Of a DNA stretch of 9,091 nt, positions 1-5,779 are shown one piece after another. The stretch comes from Clostridium sp. SCN 57-10. Lineage in GTDB: Bacteria > Bacillota > Clostridia > Oscillospirales > Butyricicoccaceae. The DNA lies in assembly GCA_001725215.1 (NCBI GenBank), contig MEFT01000043.1, positions 1-9,091 on the forward strand, given 5' to 3'. Position numbers and translations under genes: made by a program. Every line of letters begins with the position of its first letter. The first letter of the stretch is position 1. Below the pieces are notes generated by a model, which saw only the letters and a list, made by a program, of their open reading frames with translations, was not told the DNA's origin and did not search any database.

Positions 1-6
1 CAGGCG

Positions 7-156
7 ATGCACGCGCAAAGGCGCAGCACCTGGGGTGAGCTTCATCCTGTTACGCGCAAACCCGCAAAACCCAAGGCATACAGCAAAAAGGCACGGAAAT
101 GGAGTGATGATTCCATGACCGTGTCTTTTTTTCTGTTCATATGCGCTCTTTTATGA
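7..156 (+). CDS. Possible small basic protein or 3' part of an upstream gene (doubtful)
   Basis: This reading frame is open from the window edge to a TGA at 154-156, so it may begin upstream of the window; the first ATG inside is at 7. About 49 codons are visible. The first 30 residues are rich in Arg, Lys and Pro, with a stretch reading TWGELHPVTRKPAKPKAYSK. That resembles, from memory only, short basic proteins of unknown function found in clostridial genomes. The last part is simply the translation of a hairpin and its T-tract (90-132), which is odd for a real gene: if that hairpin terminates transcription, this frame could not be translated to its stop. I do not recognise a family, no clear ribosome binding site is visible before the ATG, and the frame may be chance. 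Confidence 0.2.
   Translation: MHAQRRSTWGELHPVTRKPAKPKAYSKKARKWSDDSMTVSFFLFICALL
90..132 (+). terminator. Intrinsic terminator of an upstream plus-strand gene
   Basis: GGCACGG (90-96) pairs with CCGTGTC (119-125) with one G-U pair. After a small internal loop, ATGGA (99-103) pairs with TCCAT (112-116). Seven T residues follow at 126-132. This is a standard rho-independent layout on the plus strand and separates whatever lies upstream from the DUF4180 gene. Confidence 0.7.
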
Positions 157-167
157 TAAAATCATAA
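151..167. promoter_or_regulatory. Operator-like perfect palindrome over the promoter
   Basis: TTATGAT (151-157) and ATCATAA (161-167) are perfect inverted repeats separated by AAA. The palindrome overlaps the best -10 candidate for the two-gene operon that follows, which is where a dimeric repressor would act. It looks a little like PerR/Fur-type boxes in base composition, but its 7-3-7 geometry does not match the 7-1-7 form of those boxes. The regulator is unknown. Confidence 0.4.
154..162 (+). promoter_or_regulatory. Extended -10 promoter for the DUF4180 operon
   Basis: TGATAAAAT at 154-162 is an extended -10 (TGn plus TAAAAT). No good -35 is found at 16-18 bp spacing; the 17-bp position reads TGTTCA. 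Transcription would start near 169, about 20 nt before the ATG at 191. A second TAAAAT lies at 165-170, so the exact hexamer is uncertain. Confidence 0.4.
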
Positions 168-190
168 AATCAAGTCGAAGGGATGAGACC

Positions 191-556
191 ATGACCATCA
201 GAACCATAGAGAAAAACGGTGAGATCATCGCCACTGTCGAAAGCGGTGAGCAGGTTATCACGGATGTATCGTCTGCGCTTGATCTGATCGCCACTGTATA
301 CTATCAAAGCGGCAGCTCACGCATCATTGTGTCCAAAGCGTCTGTCGCCGAAGACTTTTTTATTTTGAGCAGCCGCCTCGCCGGAGACATCTTGCAAAAA
401 TTCATCAATTACCGCGCCAAGCTTGCCATTGTTGGGGACTATTCAAAATATACCAGCAAGCCGCTGCGAGACTTCATTTATGAAAGCAACAACGGACACG
501 ATATTTTTTTCGTTGCGACAGAGGACGAAGCCGTCGAACAGCTGAGCCGGGCGTAA
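191..556 (+). CDS. DUF4180 domain-containing protein
   Basis: This 121-residue protein spans essentially the full length of the DUF4180 family, which has no established biochemical role. Recognisable family features are the early Asp-Val-Ser-Ser-Ala-Leu-Asp-Leu-Ile-Ala-Thr-Val segment (about residues 25-36), the EDFFILSSRLAGDILQKF segment (about 54-71), the YRAKLAIVGDYSKYTSKPLRDF segment (about 74-95, containing VGDYSKYTS) and the closing IFFVATEDEAVEQL. No signal peptide or membrane segment is visible, so a small soluble cytoplasmic protein is expected. The start at 191 is preceded by GAAGGGATGAG, an acceptable ribosome binding site. It is the first gene of a two-gene unit: the next ORF starts 19 nt after its stop. 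Family members often sit beside small regulators, but nothing here fixes a function. The family call is secure; the role is unknown. Confidence 0.9.
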   Translation: MTIRTIEKNGEIIATVESGEQVITDVSSALDLIATVYYQSGSSRIIVSKASVAEDFFILSSRLAGDILQKFINYRAKLAIVGDYSKYTSKPLRDFIYESNNGHDIFFVATEDEAVEQLSRA

Positions 557-575
557 CGCCGGCGGAGGGATAAAG

Positions 576-872
576 ATGGCCTCACTTTCAAGCTTGCCGA
601 ATATCGGCCCCGCCATCGAGCGGCAGCTCTGCGCAGTCGGTATTTCCACCTGCGAAGCGCTGCGCGAAGTGGGAAGCCGCGCTGCATGGCTGCGCATTCA
701 AAGCATTGACGTTTCGGCCTGCATTCATCGCCTGATGGCGCTTGAGGGTGCCGTGCTCGGCGTGAAAAAAGCGGAGCTTCCGCCCGCGTTAAAAACAGAG
801 CTGAAAGAGTTTTACGCCGCGCACAGAATAGGGTATGACGTTCGTTTCTCAAATCAAAACGGCGCGGCTTAG
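576..872 (+). CDS. TfoX/Sxy C-terminal domain protein
   Basis: This 98-residue protein matches the C-terminal domain of TfoX/Sxy, the competence regulator of Gammaproteobacteria, without the N-terminal domain. The family hallmarks are at the front: LPNIGPAIERQLCAVGIST (about residues 7-25), followed by CEALREVGSRAAWLRI and, later, LMALEGAVLGVKKAELPP (about 53-70). The LPNIGPA-type helix-hairpin-helix-like opening suggests contact with nucleic acid or protein, but stand-alone copies in Firmicutes are of unknown function and should not be read as competence genes. A strong GGAGGGA at 564-570 sits 5 nt before the ATG. The gene follows the DUF4180 gene by 19 nt and probably shares its promoter. 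Its TAG stop lies in the loop of the terminator hairpin, so the coding region ends inside the terminator stem-loop. Confidence 0.85.
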   Translation: MASLSSLPNIGPAIERQLCAVGISTCEALREVGSRAAWLRIQSIDVSACIHRLMALEGAVLGVKKAELPPALKTELKEFYAAHRIGYDVRFSNQNGAA

Positions 873-884
873 GCCGCGCCGTTT
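857..884. terminator. Bidirectional terminator between convergent operons
   Basis: AAACGGCGCGGC (857-868) and GCCGCGCCGTTT (873-884) form a perfect 12-bp stem with a TTAG loop. On the plus strand ACTATTTTT follows; on the minus strand GTTTTGATTTG follows. It ends the DUF4180/TfoX unit and probably also the histidine kinase transcript coming from the right, whose stop lies at 913. Confidence 0.85.
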
Positions 885-912
885 ACTATTTTTCCGTCTG
901 TATGCGGGCATT

Positions 913-2199
913 TCACGATAAAGAAAGCTGAAACCAGAATATGCTGCCCGCCCCCGGCGTGGAGGAAACACCATACTGCCCGCCATGCATCTCAACGATT
1001 TTTTTGACGATGGACAACCCCAGACCCGTTCCCGTAACGGGGCGCTTGTGGGTCTTGTCCGCCTTGTAATATCGTTCCCATACATAGGGCAGCGATTCGG
1101 CCTCGATGCCGTCTCCGTGATCCTCCACCTCGATTTTGGCAAAACCCTGCCCTGCCGTTTGCCGCACGATCACCGTTTTATCTTTTCCCCCGTGGATGAT
1201 CGCGTTGAGCAGCAGGTTGTAAAACGCCTGTGTGATTTTGCCCTCGTCCGCGACCAGGACGATGTCTTCTTCGCTCTCAAACGAAAGCGCGTACCCGTCG
1301 TTTTTCACCAGCTCGGAAACGCGGTCCATCGTCTTTCGCAGACTTTCCGTCAGGCAGTATTGCCGCGTTATCGGCTTGCGCACGCCCTCTTCAAACGCGG
1401 ATAGATCAAGCACGTCGTTGACCAGCGAGGTAAGCCGCTTCGTTTCATCCATGATGACCTGCGTCTGCTCCGCCGTAATTTCATCAGGGAAATCATGCAT
1501 CATCTCCGCATAGCTGTAAATCAACGCGAGCGGCGTGCGCAGGTCGTGCGATACGTTCGCCATCAGCTCTCGCCGAAGCCCCTCTACCTTAGACAGCTCA
1601 GCCGCCGCCGTGTTCAGCGTGTCTGACAGCTCTTTGATTTCTTGAAAACCGCGCCCGTCAAAACGCGCCTCATAATTGCCTGCCGCCAGCGTTTTGGCGT
1701 TTTCATTGATGCTTTCAATCGGCTTTGCGATGCGGCGTGCCATGGCCAGTGCCAGACCGACGGAGAGCAGCACCATGATCGCCGTTACAAGCAAAAGCTG
1801 CAGGCGCAGCGTTGAAACAGTTGCGTCAACCGGCGAGATGAGCGCGTGGAACGTAATCGAAATCTTCTGTCCGTCTGCCAGCGTAAACGTCTTTTCCTGT
1901 GTGATGGTTTTCATCTGCTCCCTGCCCCGTCCGTCCGGCGCGGCGGGTGGCATGAAATCAGACGTCGGTGCGACCATGATATCTTTTTCGACCTGCAAGT
2001 CATACAGGATTTTTTGCAGATTGGGGCTGTCTATATTCTTTTCGACCAGCGTAATTGCTTTGCGAATTTCCGTTTTTCGCACAAACTGATACATTTGATT
2101 GAGAAAAATGGTCTGCATGAGCCACAATAACACGACAAGTGCCGCGCAAAAGCCGATCAGATAGGCAAAGACCTTCCATTGCAGCTTAAACTTATCCAT
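913..2199 (-). CDS. Two-component sensor histidine kinase (HAMP, HisKA, HATPase_c)
   Basis: A membrane histidine kinase of 428 residues from the ATG at 2199. A first membrane helix (about 9-33) and a second (about 131-154) enclose an extracytoplasmic sensor region of roughly 97 residues with no family I recognise. A HAMP linker follows (about 150-202). The HisKA helix carries ELMANVSHDLRTPLA with phospho-accepting His218. The ATP-binding domain shows the N-box FYNLLLNAI (Asn328 and Asn332), the G1 box EDHGDGI (Asp360-x-Gly362-x-Gly364) and the G2 box GTGLGLSI (about 390-397), so all catalytic motifs are present. I prefer the ATG at 2199 to an in-frame start 15 codons upstream, because the shorter form puts lysines just before the first helix and has GGGG 10 nt upstream. 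The start overlaps the end of the response regulator gene by 8 bp (ATGGATAA), a sign of translational coupling. The signal sensed is unknown; the position behind the VTC-DUF4956-CotH genes suggests an envelope or phosphate-related cue. Confidence 0.93.
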   Translation of the reverse strand: MDKFKLQWKVFAYLIGFCAALVVLLWLMQTIFLNQMYQFVRKTEIRKAITLVEKNIDSPNLQKILYDLQVEKDIMVAPTSDFMPPAAPDGRGREQMKTITQEKTFTLADGQKISITFHALISPVDATVSTLRLQLLLVTAIMVLLSVGLALAMARRIAKPIESINENAKTLAAGNYEARFDGRGFQEIKELSDTLNTAAAELSKVEGLRRELMANVSHDLRTPLALIYSYAEMMHDFPDEITAEQTQVIMDETKRLTSLVNDVLDLSAFEEGVRKPITRQYCLTESLRKTMDRVSELVKNDGYALSFESEEDIVLVADEGKITQAFYNLLLNAIIHGGKDKTVIVRQTAGQGFAKIEVEDHGDGIEAESLPYVWERYYKADKTHKRPVTGTGLGLSIVKKIVEMHGGQYGVSSTPGAGSIFWFQLSLS

Positions 2200-2878
2200 C
2201 AAATCGATACCCCAATCCGCGCAGCGTGGTAATGAAACGGGCATACGGGCCGAGCGATTTGCGCAGCAGCTTCATATGTGTATCAAGTGTGCGGTCATCT
2301 CCGAAATAATCGTATCCCCATACCTCCGTCAATATTTTTTCACGGGGCACGGCGATATTCCTGTTCCGTATGAGAAAAAACAACAGATCGTATTCCTTTG
2401 GCGCCAGCGCTGCCTGCTCCCCGTCGATAAACACCTTATACGCGGTCATATCCGCCGTAAAGCCCTCTTTTTCAAAAATGACATGCCCTTCCTGATTGCA
2501 GCAAGACTTTGAACATTTCGCCGTGCGGCGGAGGATGGCGTTGATGCGCAGCATCATTTCCTTGGAGGAAAACGGCTTGACGACATAATCGTCAACGCCT
2601 ATCTCAAAGCCGAACACCTTGTCATACTCCTCGCCTCGGGCAGACAGCATAATGACCGGTGTATCTGCCGACTTGCGTATCTCTCGCACGGCGGAAAAAC
2701 CGTCAAGCTCTGGCATCATGATGTCCATGATAATCATATCAAAGTTCTCTTTTTTGCACAGGCTTACCGCCTCCATGCCATTGGCGGCTTCCCATACCTC
2801 ATGCCCTTCAAACACGGCGTATCGCTTGAGCACCGTGCGAAGCCCCTCTTCATCATCACAAATCAACAGCTTTGCCAT
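2192..2878 (-). CDS. OmpR/PhoB-family response regulator
   Basis: A 228-residue transcription factor. The N-terminal receiver domain (about 1-118) has the acidic pair Asp8/Asp9, phospho-accepting Asp52 in IIMDIMMPELDG, the switch Ser79 and Lys101 in VVKPF. The C-terminal winged-helix DNA-binding domain (about 130-226) has the typical LAPKEYDLLFFL entry, the VWGYDYFGDDRTLDTHMKLLRKSL recognition region and the RGLGYRF end. The linker contains a Cys cluster (122, 126, 127), which is unusual. The ATG at 2878 is chosen over in-frame starts upstream because GGAGGTGATC, a near-complete match to the anti-Shine-Dalgarno sequence, sits just before it and the protein then begins directly with the first receiver strand. 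It is cotranscribed with the overlapping kinase gene. Members of this family bind direct repeats spaced 11 bp, and such a repeat occurs at 6519-6537 before the VTC gene, making that operon a plausible target. Confidence 0.95.
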   Translation of the reverse strand: MAKLLICDDEEGLRTVLKRYAVFEGHEVWEAANGMEAVSLCKKENFDMIIMDIMMPELDGFSAVREIRKSADTPVIMLSARGEEYDKVFGFEIGVDDYVVKPFSSKEMMLRINAILRRTAKCSKSCCNQEGHVIFEKEGFTADMTAYKVFIDGEQAALAPKEYDLLFFLIRNRNIAVPREKILTEVWGYDYFGDDRTLDTHMKLLRKSLGPYARFITTLRGLGYRFDG

Positions 2879-2897
2879 AGGATCACCTCCTGTTTCC

Positions 2898-2926
2898 ATT
2901 CTACCATAGCAATGGCACGATTGCAC
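2898..2926 (-). promoter_or_regulatory. Likely promoter of the two-component system genes
   Basis: On the minus strand TGGTAGAAT gives an extended -10 with TAGAAT at 2898-2903, one mismatch from consensus. At 17 bp spacing the -35 is GTGCAA (2921-2926), which is weak. Transcription would begin near 2891, about 13 nt before the response regulator start. It lies downstream of the hairpin at 2953-2980, so the regulator and kinase could be expressed independently of the cotH operon. Confidence 0.45.
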
Positions 2927-2952
2927 GTTCCGCTTGCGCGGCGTTTTGGAAG

Positions 2953-2980
2953 ATACCCCCGTGCCGAGGCACGGGGGTAT
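2953..2980 (-). terminator. Strong hairpin after the cotH-like gene (terminator or attenuator)
   Basis: ATACCCCCGTGCC (2953-2965) and GGCACGGGGGTAT (2968-2980) are perfect 13-bp inverted repeats with almost no loop. It begins 3 bp after the cotH stop. On the minus strand only CTTCC follows instead of a run of T, so termination may be partial and some read-through into the response regulator gene is possible. It could also stabilise the 3' end of the upstream mRNA. Confidence 0.6.
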
Positions 2981-2983
2981 GCG

Positions 2984-5065
2984 TCAATATTTTTTCTTTG
3001 TTTTGACAAGGACGAGCCCGCTGCCCACAAGAAGCAGCAGGAGAACCATGAGCAGCACGACGTACTGCCCTGCATAACCGCTGTTCGTCGCCGGTGTAAC
3101 TGTGCCGCCCGTCGATGCCGCATCACCCGGCTTGTCTGGTGGCGTATTGCCGTTTTGGCCTCTGCCCGCCATTTCCGTCAGCATCGAAATCTGCTCGTCT
3201 GTCAGCCCGATTCCGGTCAGCTTTGCTTTCGCTTCATCGGTTATTTGACCGCCGGCTTCCTGCAGAATCTGCATTGCCTTTTGCATCAGCTCGCGGTCGG
3301 GCATATTGTCCGCCGGCGGATTCTGCACCCCGGGTGTGCTTTGCCCTCCGGGTGCGGTCTGCCCTCCGGCTGCGCTTTGTCCTCCGGGCGTAGCCTGTGC
3401 GTCAGGCGTAGCCTGTGCGTCAGGCGTAGTCTGTGCATTAGGCATGCCACCTGGCATCTGGCCACCGCGGTCGCCCCCTCCTCCGCCCATGGTTCCCAGA
3501 ACGGAGAGTTTGAGATTGGAAGCGTCGATCAGCGAGCTTTGATCGGCAGATTGTCCCTCTGTGGTCGACGGAATCGTTCCGTCAATCTGTCCCATGATGC
3601 TTTGCGCACGAAGCGTGCCAAGCTCGATAAGTGCGGGCAGTGAGGCGGAATATTCCTCATAAGTGAAAAATGCCGATACATCGTTCTTGACATAGCTGCT
3701 GATTTTTGCATCGAGCGCCGCGATTGTCTCTTCAAACAAACCGCTTCCGAAGTATCCCTGCGCGATTTCCTCCAGATACTCATGGTATTTCTCCATATAT
3801 TCCGGCACGGCGAGCAGCTGGCTGACCAGCGGCCGCTCTTCCATGGTGACGCCGCTTACCGGCGTATCAATCGGAAAGTTGACGACATCTGTGGCGCTGC
3901 CGCTCTGAAAGCCACCGAACGCAAGGCCATAATCCCACGGCAGAATGGTGATTTTCCCATCCCGCTCGTAGATATAATAATTCTGCTGCATACTCGAGCT
4001 ATAGCTGTCAAGATTGACCACCACGGTGTGCGCCGCAAGGTAACGCAGGATCTGGTCTACGTCGAAGTACTTTTCCAAATCCGTCCCTTCGTTCAAATTG
4101 CGAATGGCGGTGATCACGCGCGCCTGATCTTTATCGGAGTTGCCTTTGAATTCCGCATTGTCAAAAATAGAGCTGTAGCTAGAGCTTTCGTCATCCGTAT
4201 AGACCAGATTTCCGCCGCCCGAGCGGTTTCCCATTCCCATACCGCCCTTGCCCATGCCTTCGTTTGGCTGCCGGTTTGAAGCCGTGGCTTGGGTCTGCGT
4301 GTCCGGCTGCGTGCTCGGCTGGACAGCCTGTGCATCGGGTTGAACGTTTCCCTGTGCATCAGGCTGAGCTGCTTGTGCATCGGGCCGAAGGCCGCTCTGC
4401 GCGTCTTCATTGTCCGCACCGCCAGCGAACTCGTCGCGCTGTCCCATTTGAATCTTCACGTTATATAGCTGTCCGCCCGAGGTTTGGTACGCTCTATCGA
4501 GAAACGATTTATCATACCGCTCGAGCGCGACGCAGAAGCCATAGTCCGCTCCATTGACCGTCACGCTCGCGTAATTGACAAGTGGGGTTTCAACCCCGAT
4601 ATACTTCATGATATCATACGAAAGATAATCTTTCATATACGTTGCGTCGCCCAGCATGTTGTTCACGCAAAGCGAATCGAGTCCATAGCAGGTTTGCCCT
4701 TTTACATAGTAGTTAAACTTAAACTCCAGGCTGTATCGATCGCTACCATCCATGCTTGCAACCTGCGAAAGGCTGGAATTGCCTTTGGTTCGTATGCCGA
4801 CATCGGAAAAGCGCACGCCGTTAATCAGCAGATCTCCGGCAATATACTCCTTCGCCGTCGCATTGTCGAGCAGGTTTTGCCAGTCTTCCGCGCTGACCTC
4901 AATGTTGATGGTCAGCACGTCATCGCCGAACAGCTTTGTTTCATATTCCGTCGTGTGCGTTGTCCCGCTTTGAATGGCAGCGCCATAAACGATGGCGGCA
5001 CAGGCGAACACAGACAGGCAAACGAGGAGAATTGTCACCCATGTCAGCCGTTTGCTTGCGATCAT
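2984..5065 (-). CDS. Membrane-anchored CotH kinase-family protein with low-complexity inserts
   Basis: A 693-residue CotH-family protein, about twice the length of the Bacillus subtilis spore-coat kinase CotH. An N-terminal membrane segment (about 8-30, after Lys5-Arg6) acts as signal peptide or anchor. The CotH domain spans about 45-495 and shows VGIRTKGNSS (89-98), RYSLEFKF (110-117), LDSLCVNN (129-136), VALERYDKSFL (179-189), VNLDSYSSSMQQNYYIY (350-366) and ILPWDYGLAFGG (374-385). Asp353 and Asp378 are the best candidates for the catalytic and metal-binding Asp by position. A roughly 70-residue Gln/Pro/Asp/Ala and Gly/Met-rich insert (about 214-285) interrupts the domain. A second low-complexity tract (about 526-588) precedes a short helical segment (590-632), and a C-terminal membrane helix (about 667-687) ends in KTKKKY. 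The main domain should therefore lie outside the membrane. ATP-dependent phosphorylation is known for spore CotH; here kinase activity is inferred, and fungal surface CotH proteins act as adhesins, so binding is an alternative. AAGGGGGTGG precedes the ATG, 30 bp after the DUF4956 stop. Confidence 0.88.
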   Translation of the reverse strand: MIASKRLTWVTILLVCLSVFACAAIVYGAAIQSGTTHTTEYETKLFGDDVLTINIEVSAEDWQNLLDNATAKEYIAGDLLINGVRFSDVGIRTKGNSSLSQVASMDGSDRYSLEFKFNYYVKGQTCYGLDSLCVNNMLGDATYMKDYLSYDIMKYIGVETPLVNYASVTVNGADYGFCVALERYDKSFLDRAYQTSGGQLYNVKIQMGQRDEFAGGADNEDAQSGLRPDAQAAQPDAQGNVQPDAQAVQPSTQPDTQTQATASNRQPNEGMGKGGMGMGNRSGGGNLVYTDDESSSYSSIFDNAEFKGNSDKDQARVITAIRNLNEGTDLEKYFDVDQILRYLAAHTVVVNLDSYSSSMQQNYYIYERDGKITILPWDYGLAFGGFQSGSATDVVNFPIDTPVSGVTMEERPLVSQLLAVPEYMEKYHEYLEEIAQGYFGSGLFEETIAALDAKISSYVKNDVSAFFTYEEYSASLPALIELGTLRAQSIMGQIDGTIPSTTEGQSADQSSLIDASNLKLSVLGTMGGGGGDRGGQMPGGMPNAQTTPDAQATPDAQATPGGQSAAGGQTAPGGQSTPGVQNPPADNMPDRELMQKAMQILQEAGGQITDEAKAKLTGIGLTDEQISMLTEMAGRGQNGNTPPDKPGDAASTGGTVTPATNSGYAGQYVVLLMVLLLLLVGSGLVLVKTKKKY
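3317..3442 (-). repeat. 18-bp tandem repeats coding for seven hexapeptides
   Basis: Within the CotH-like gene, residues 542-583 form seven hexapeptide units: PNAQTT, PDAQAT, PDAQAT, PGGQSA, AGGQTA, PGGQST, PGVQNP. At DNA level GGCGTAGCCTGTGCGTCA (plus-strand reading) occurs exactly at 3387-3404 and 3405-3422, with a degenerate copy at 3423-3440. The near-identical copies imply recent slippage or unequal crossover and predict length variation between strains. Confidence 0.85.
4286..4384 (-). repeat. Degenerate PDAQ-coding repeats inside the CotH domain
   Basis: Residues 228-260 of the CotH-like protein contain PDAQAAQ, PDAQGNVQ, PDAQAVQ and then PSTQPDTQTQA, a 7-8 residue period. The same PDAQ unit reappears about 300 residues later at 548-557, so the two low-complexity tracts of this protein share their building block. 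The tract looks like a flexible loop inserted between conserved parts of the domain. Confidence 0.7.
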
Positions 5066-5095
5066 GTTGCCACCCCCTTATATTTCCGCATAAAA

Positions 5096-5764
5096 TTACA
5101 TATAGTAATCGCCGTTATACGATACGAGTACGGCGTTTTCCACACCATTGACGGCAAGCAGCGAATTGACAAAGCTTGCCGAGGTATCCTTAAGGCGCAC
5201 CTCAACGGTCAGTTCCACACCGTTTTTGGACACGCTTTTCGATTTGACCATATGCCTTTTTGTGCTGCGCTGCAGCAGCTCAATCGCATTCTTCTCCGAC
5301 TGCTCATCTTCGCACTGGACGACGACGACATACGGCGTATCGGTCGATTTCTTATTGACAAAGATGAACAGAATCAGTCCTATTACGATGGAGCCGATGA
5401 CGGCAAGCGGAATCAGGCCGACGCCGACGATGATGCCCGCCGTGATGGACCAGAAAAGATAGACGAGGTCAAGCGGCTCTTTGACTACCGTTCTGAAACG
5501 GACGATGGATAGCGCACCCACCATGCCGAGCGAGGTGATAAGGTTCGACGACACGGCGAGGATGACAAGCGTTGTAATGAGGTTCATCGCAAGCAGCGAG
5601 ACGCCGAACGAGGAGGAATACATCACACCTCGGAAGGTCTTTTTGTAAACCAGAAAAATAAAAAGGCCGAGCGTCAGAGAAATGGCCATCGCAAGCAAAA
5701 TGTCGGGAATGGAGAACGTGGCCGCCTTGTTGAGATAAGTCAGATCAAACAGTTGGTCAAGCAT
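5096..5764 (-). CDS. DUF4956 integral membrane protein
   Basis: A 222-residue protein of the DUF4956 family. Hydrophobic segments lie at about 20-40, 48-68, 93-113 and 115-135, giving an N-terminal membrane half. The conserved stretch between the second and third, MVGALSIVRFRTVVKEPLDL (about 71-90), is the hallmark of the family. Residues 138-222 form a soluble, probably cytoplasmic domain with alternating strands and helices, starting PYVVVVQCEDE. No enzyme motif is visible. In this operon it lies between a VTC polyphosphate polymerase (15 bp gap) and a CotH-like protein (30 bp gap). Since the VTC protein here has no membrane segment, DUF4956 may anchor it or form a channel, as the Vtc1-type membrane part does in yeast; this is inference. 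AGGAGG precedes the ATG at 5764 with 8 nt spacing. The family call is secure; the function is not known. Confidence 0.92.
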   Translation of the reverse strand: MLDQLFDLTYLNKAATFSIPDILLAMAISLTLGLFIFLVYKKTFRGVMYSSSFGVSLLAMNLITTLVILAVSSNLITSLGMVGALSIVRFRTVVKEPLDLVYLFWSITAGIIVGVGLIPLAVIGSIVIGLILFIFVNKKSTDTPYVVVVQCEDEQSEKNAIELLQRSTKRHMVKSKSVSKNGVELTVEVRLKDTSASFVNSLLAVNGVENAVLVSYNGDYYM

Positions 5765-5779
5765 GAAAAGTTCCTCCTA

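Noticed and set aside
151..167. PerR or Fur box
   Set aside because: The arms are similar AT-rich sequences but the spacing is 3 nt rather than 1, so I do not assign it to either regulator.
2200..2244. Upstream start for the histidine kinase (15 extra codons)
   Set aside because: It would increase overlap with the response regulator to 53 bp and add residues unlike a kinase N-terminus; the ATG at 2199 has better spacing and topology.
3317..3442. CRISPR-like spaced repeats
   Set aside because: The repeats are 18-bp tandem units without unique spacers and are in frame within the cotH-like gene.
2801..3643. Plus-strand open frame of 280 codons with Cys/Arg-rich repeats
   Set aside because: Antisense to the CotH repeat tract and the start of the response regulator; its repeats (such as SLCVRR) are the reverse reading of the 18-bp tandem repeats.
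4484..5512. Long plus-strand open frame of 342 codons opposite cotH and DUF4956
   Set aside because: It lies antisense to two well-supported genes, spans their junction, has no family features and no ribosome binding site; it is a by-product of codon bias on the other strand.
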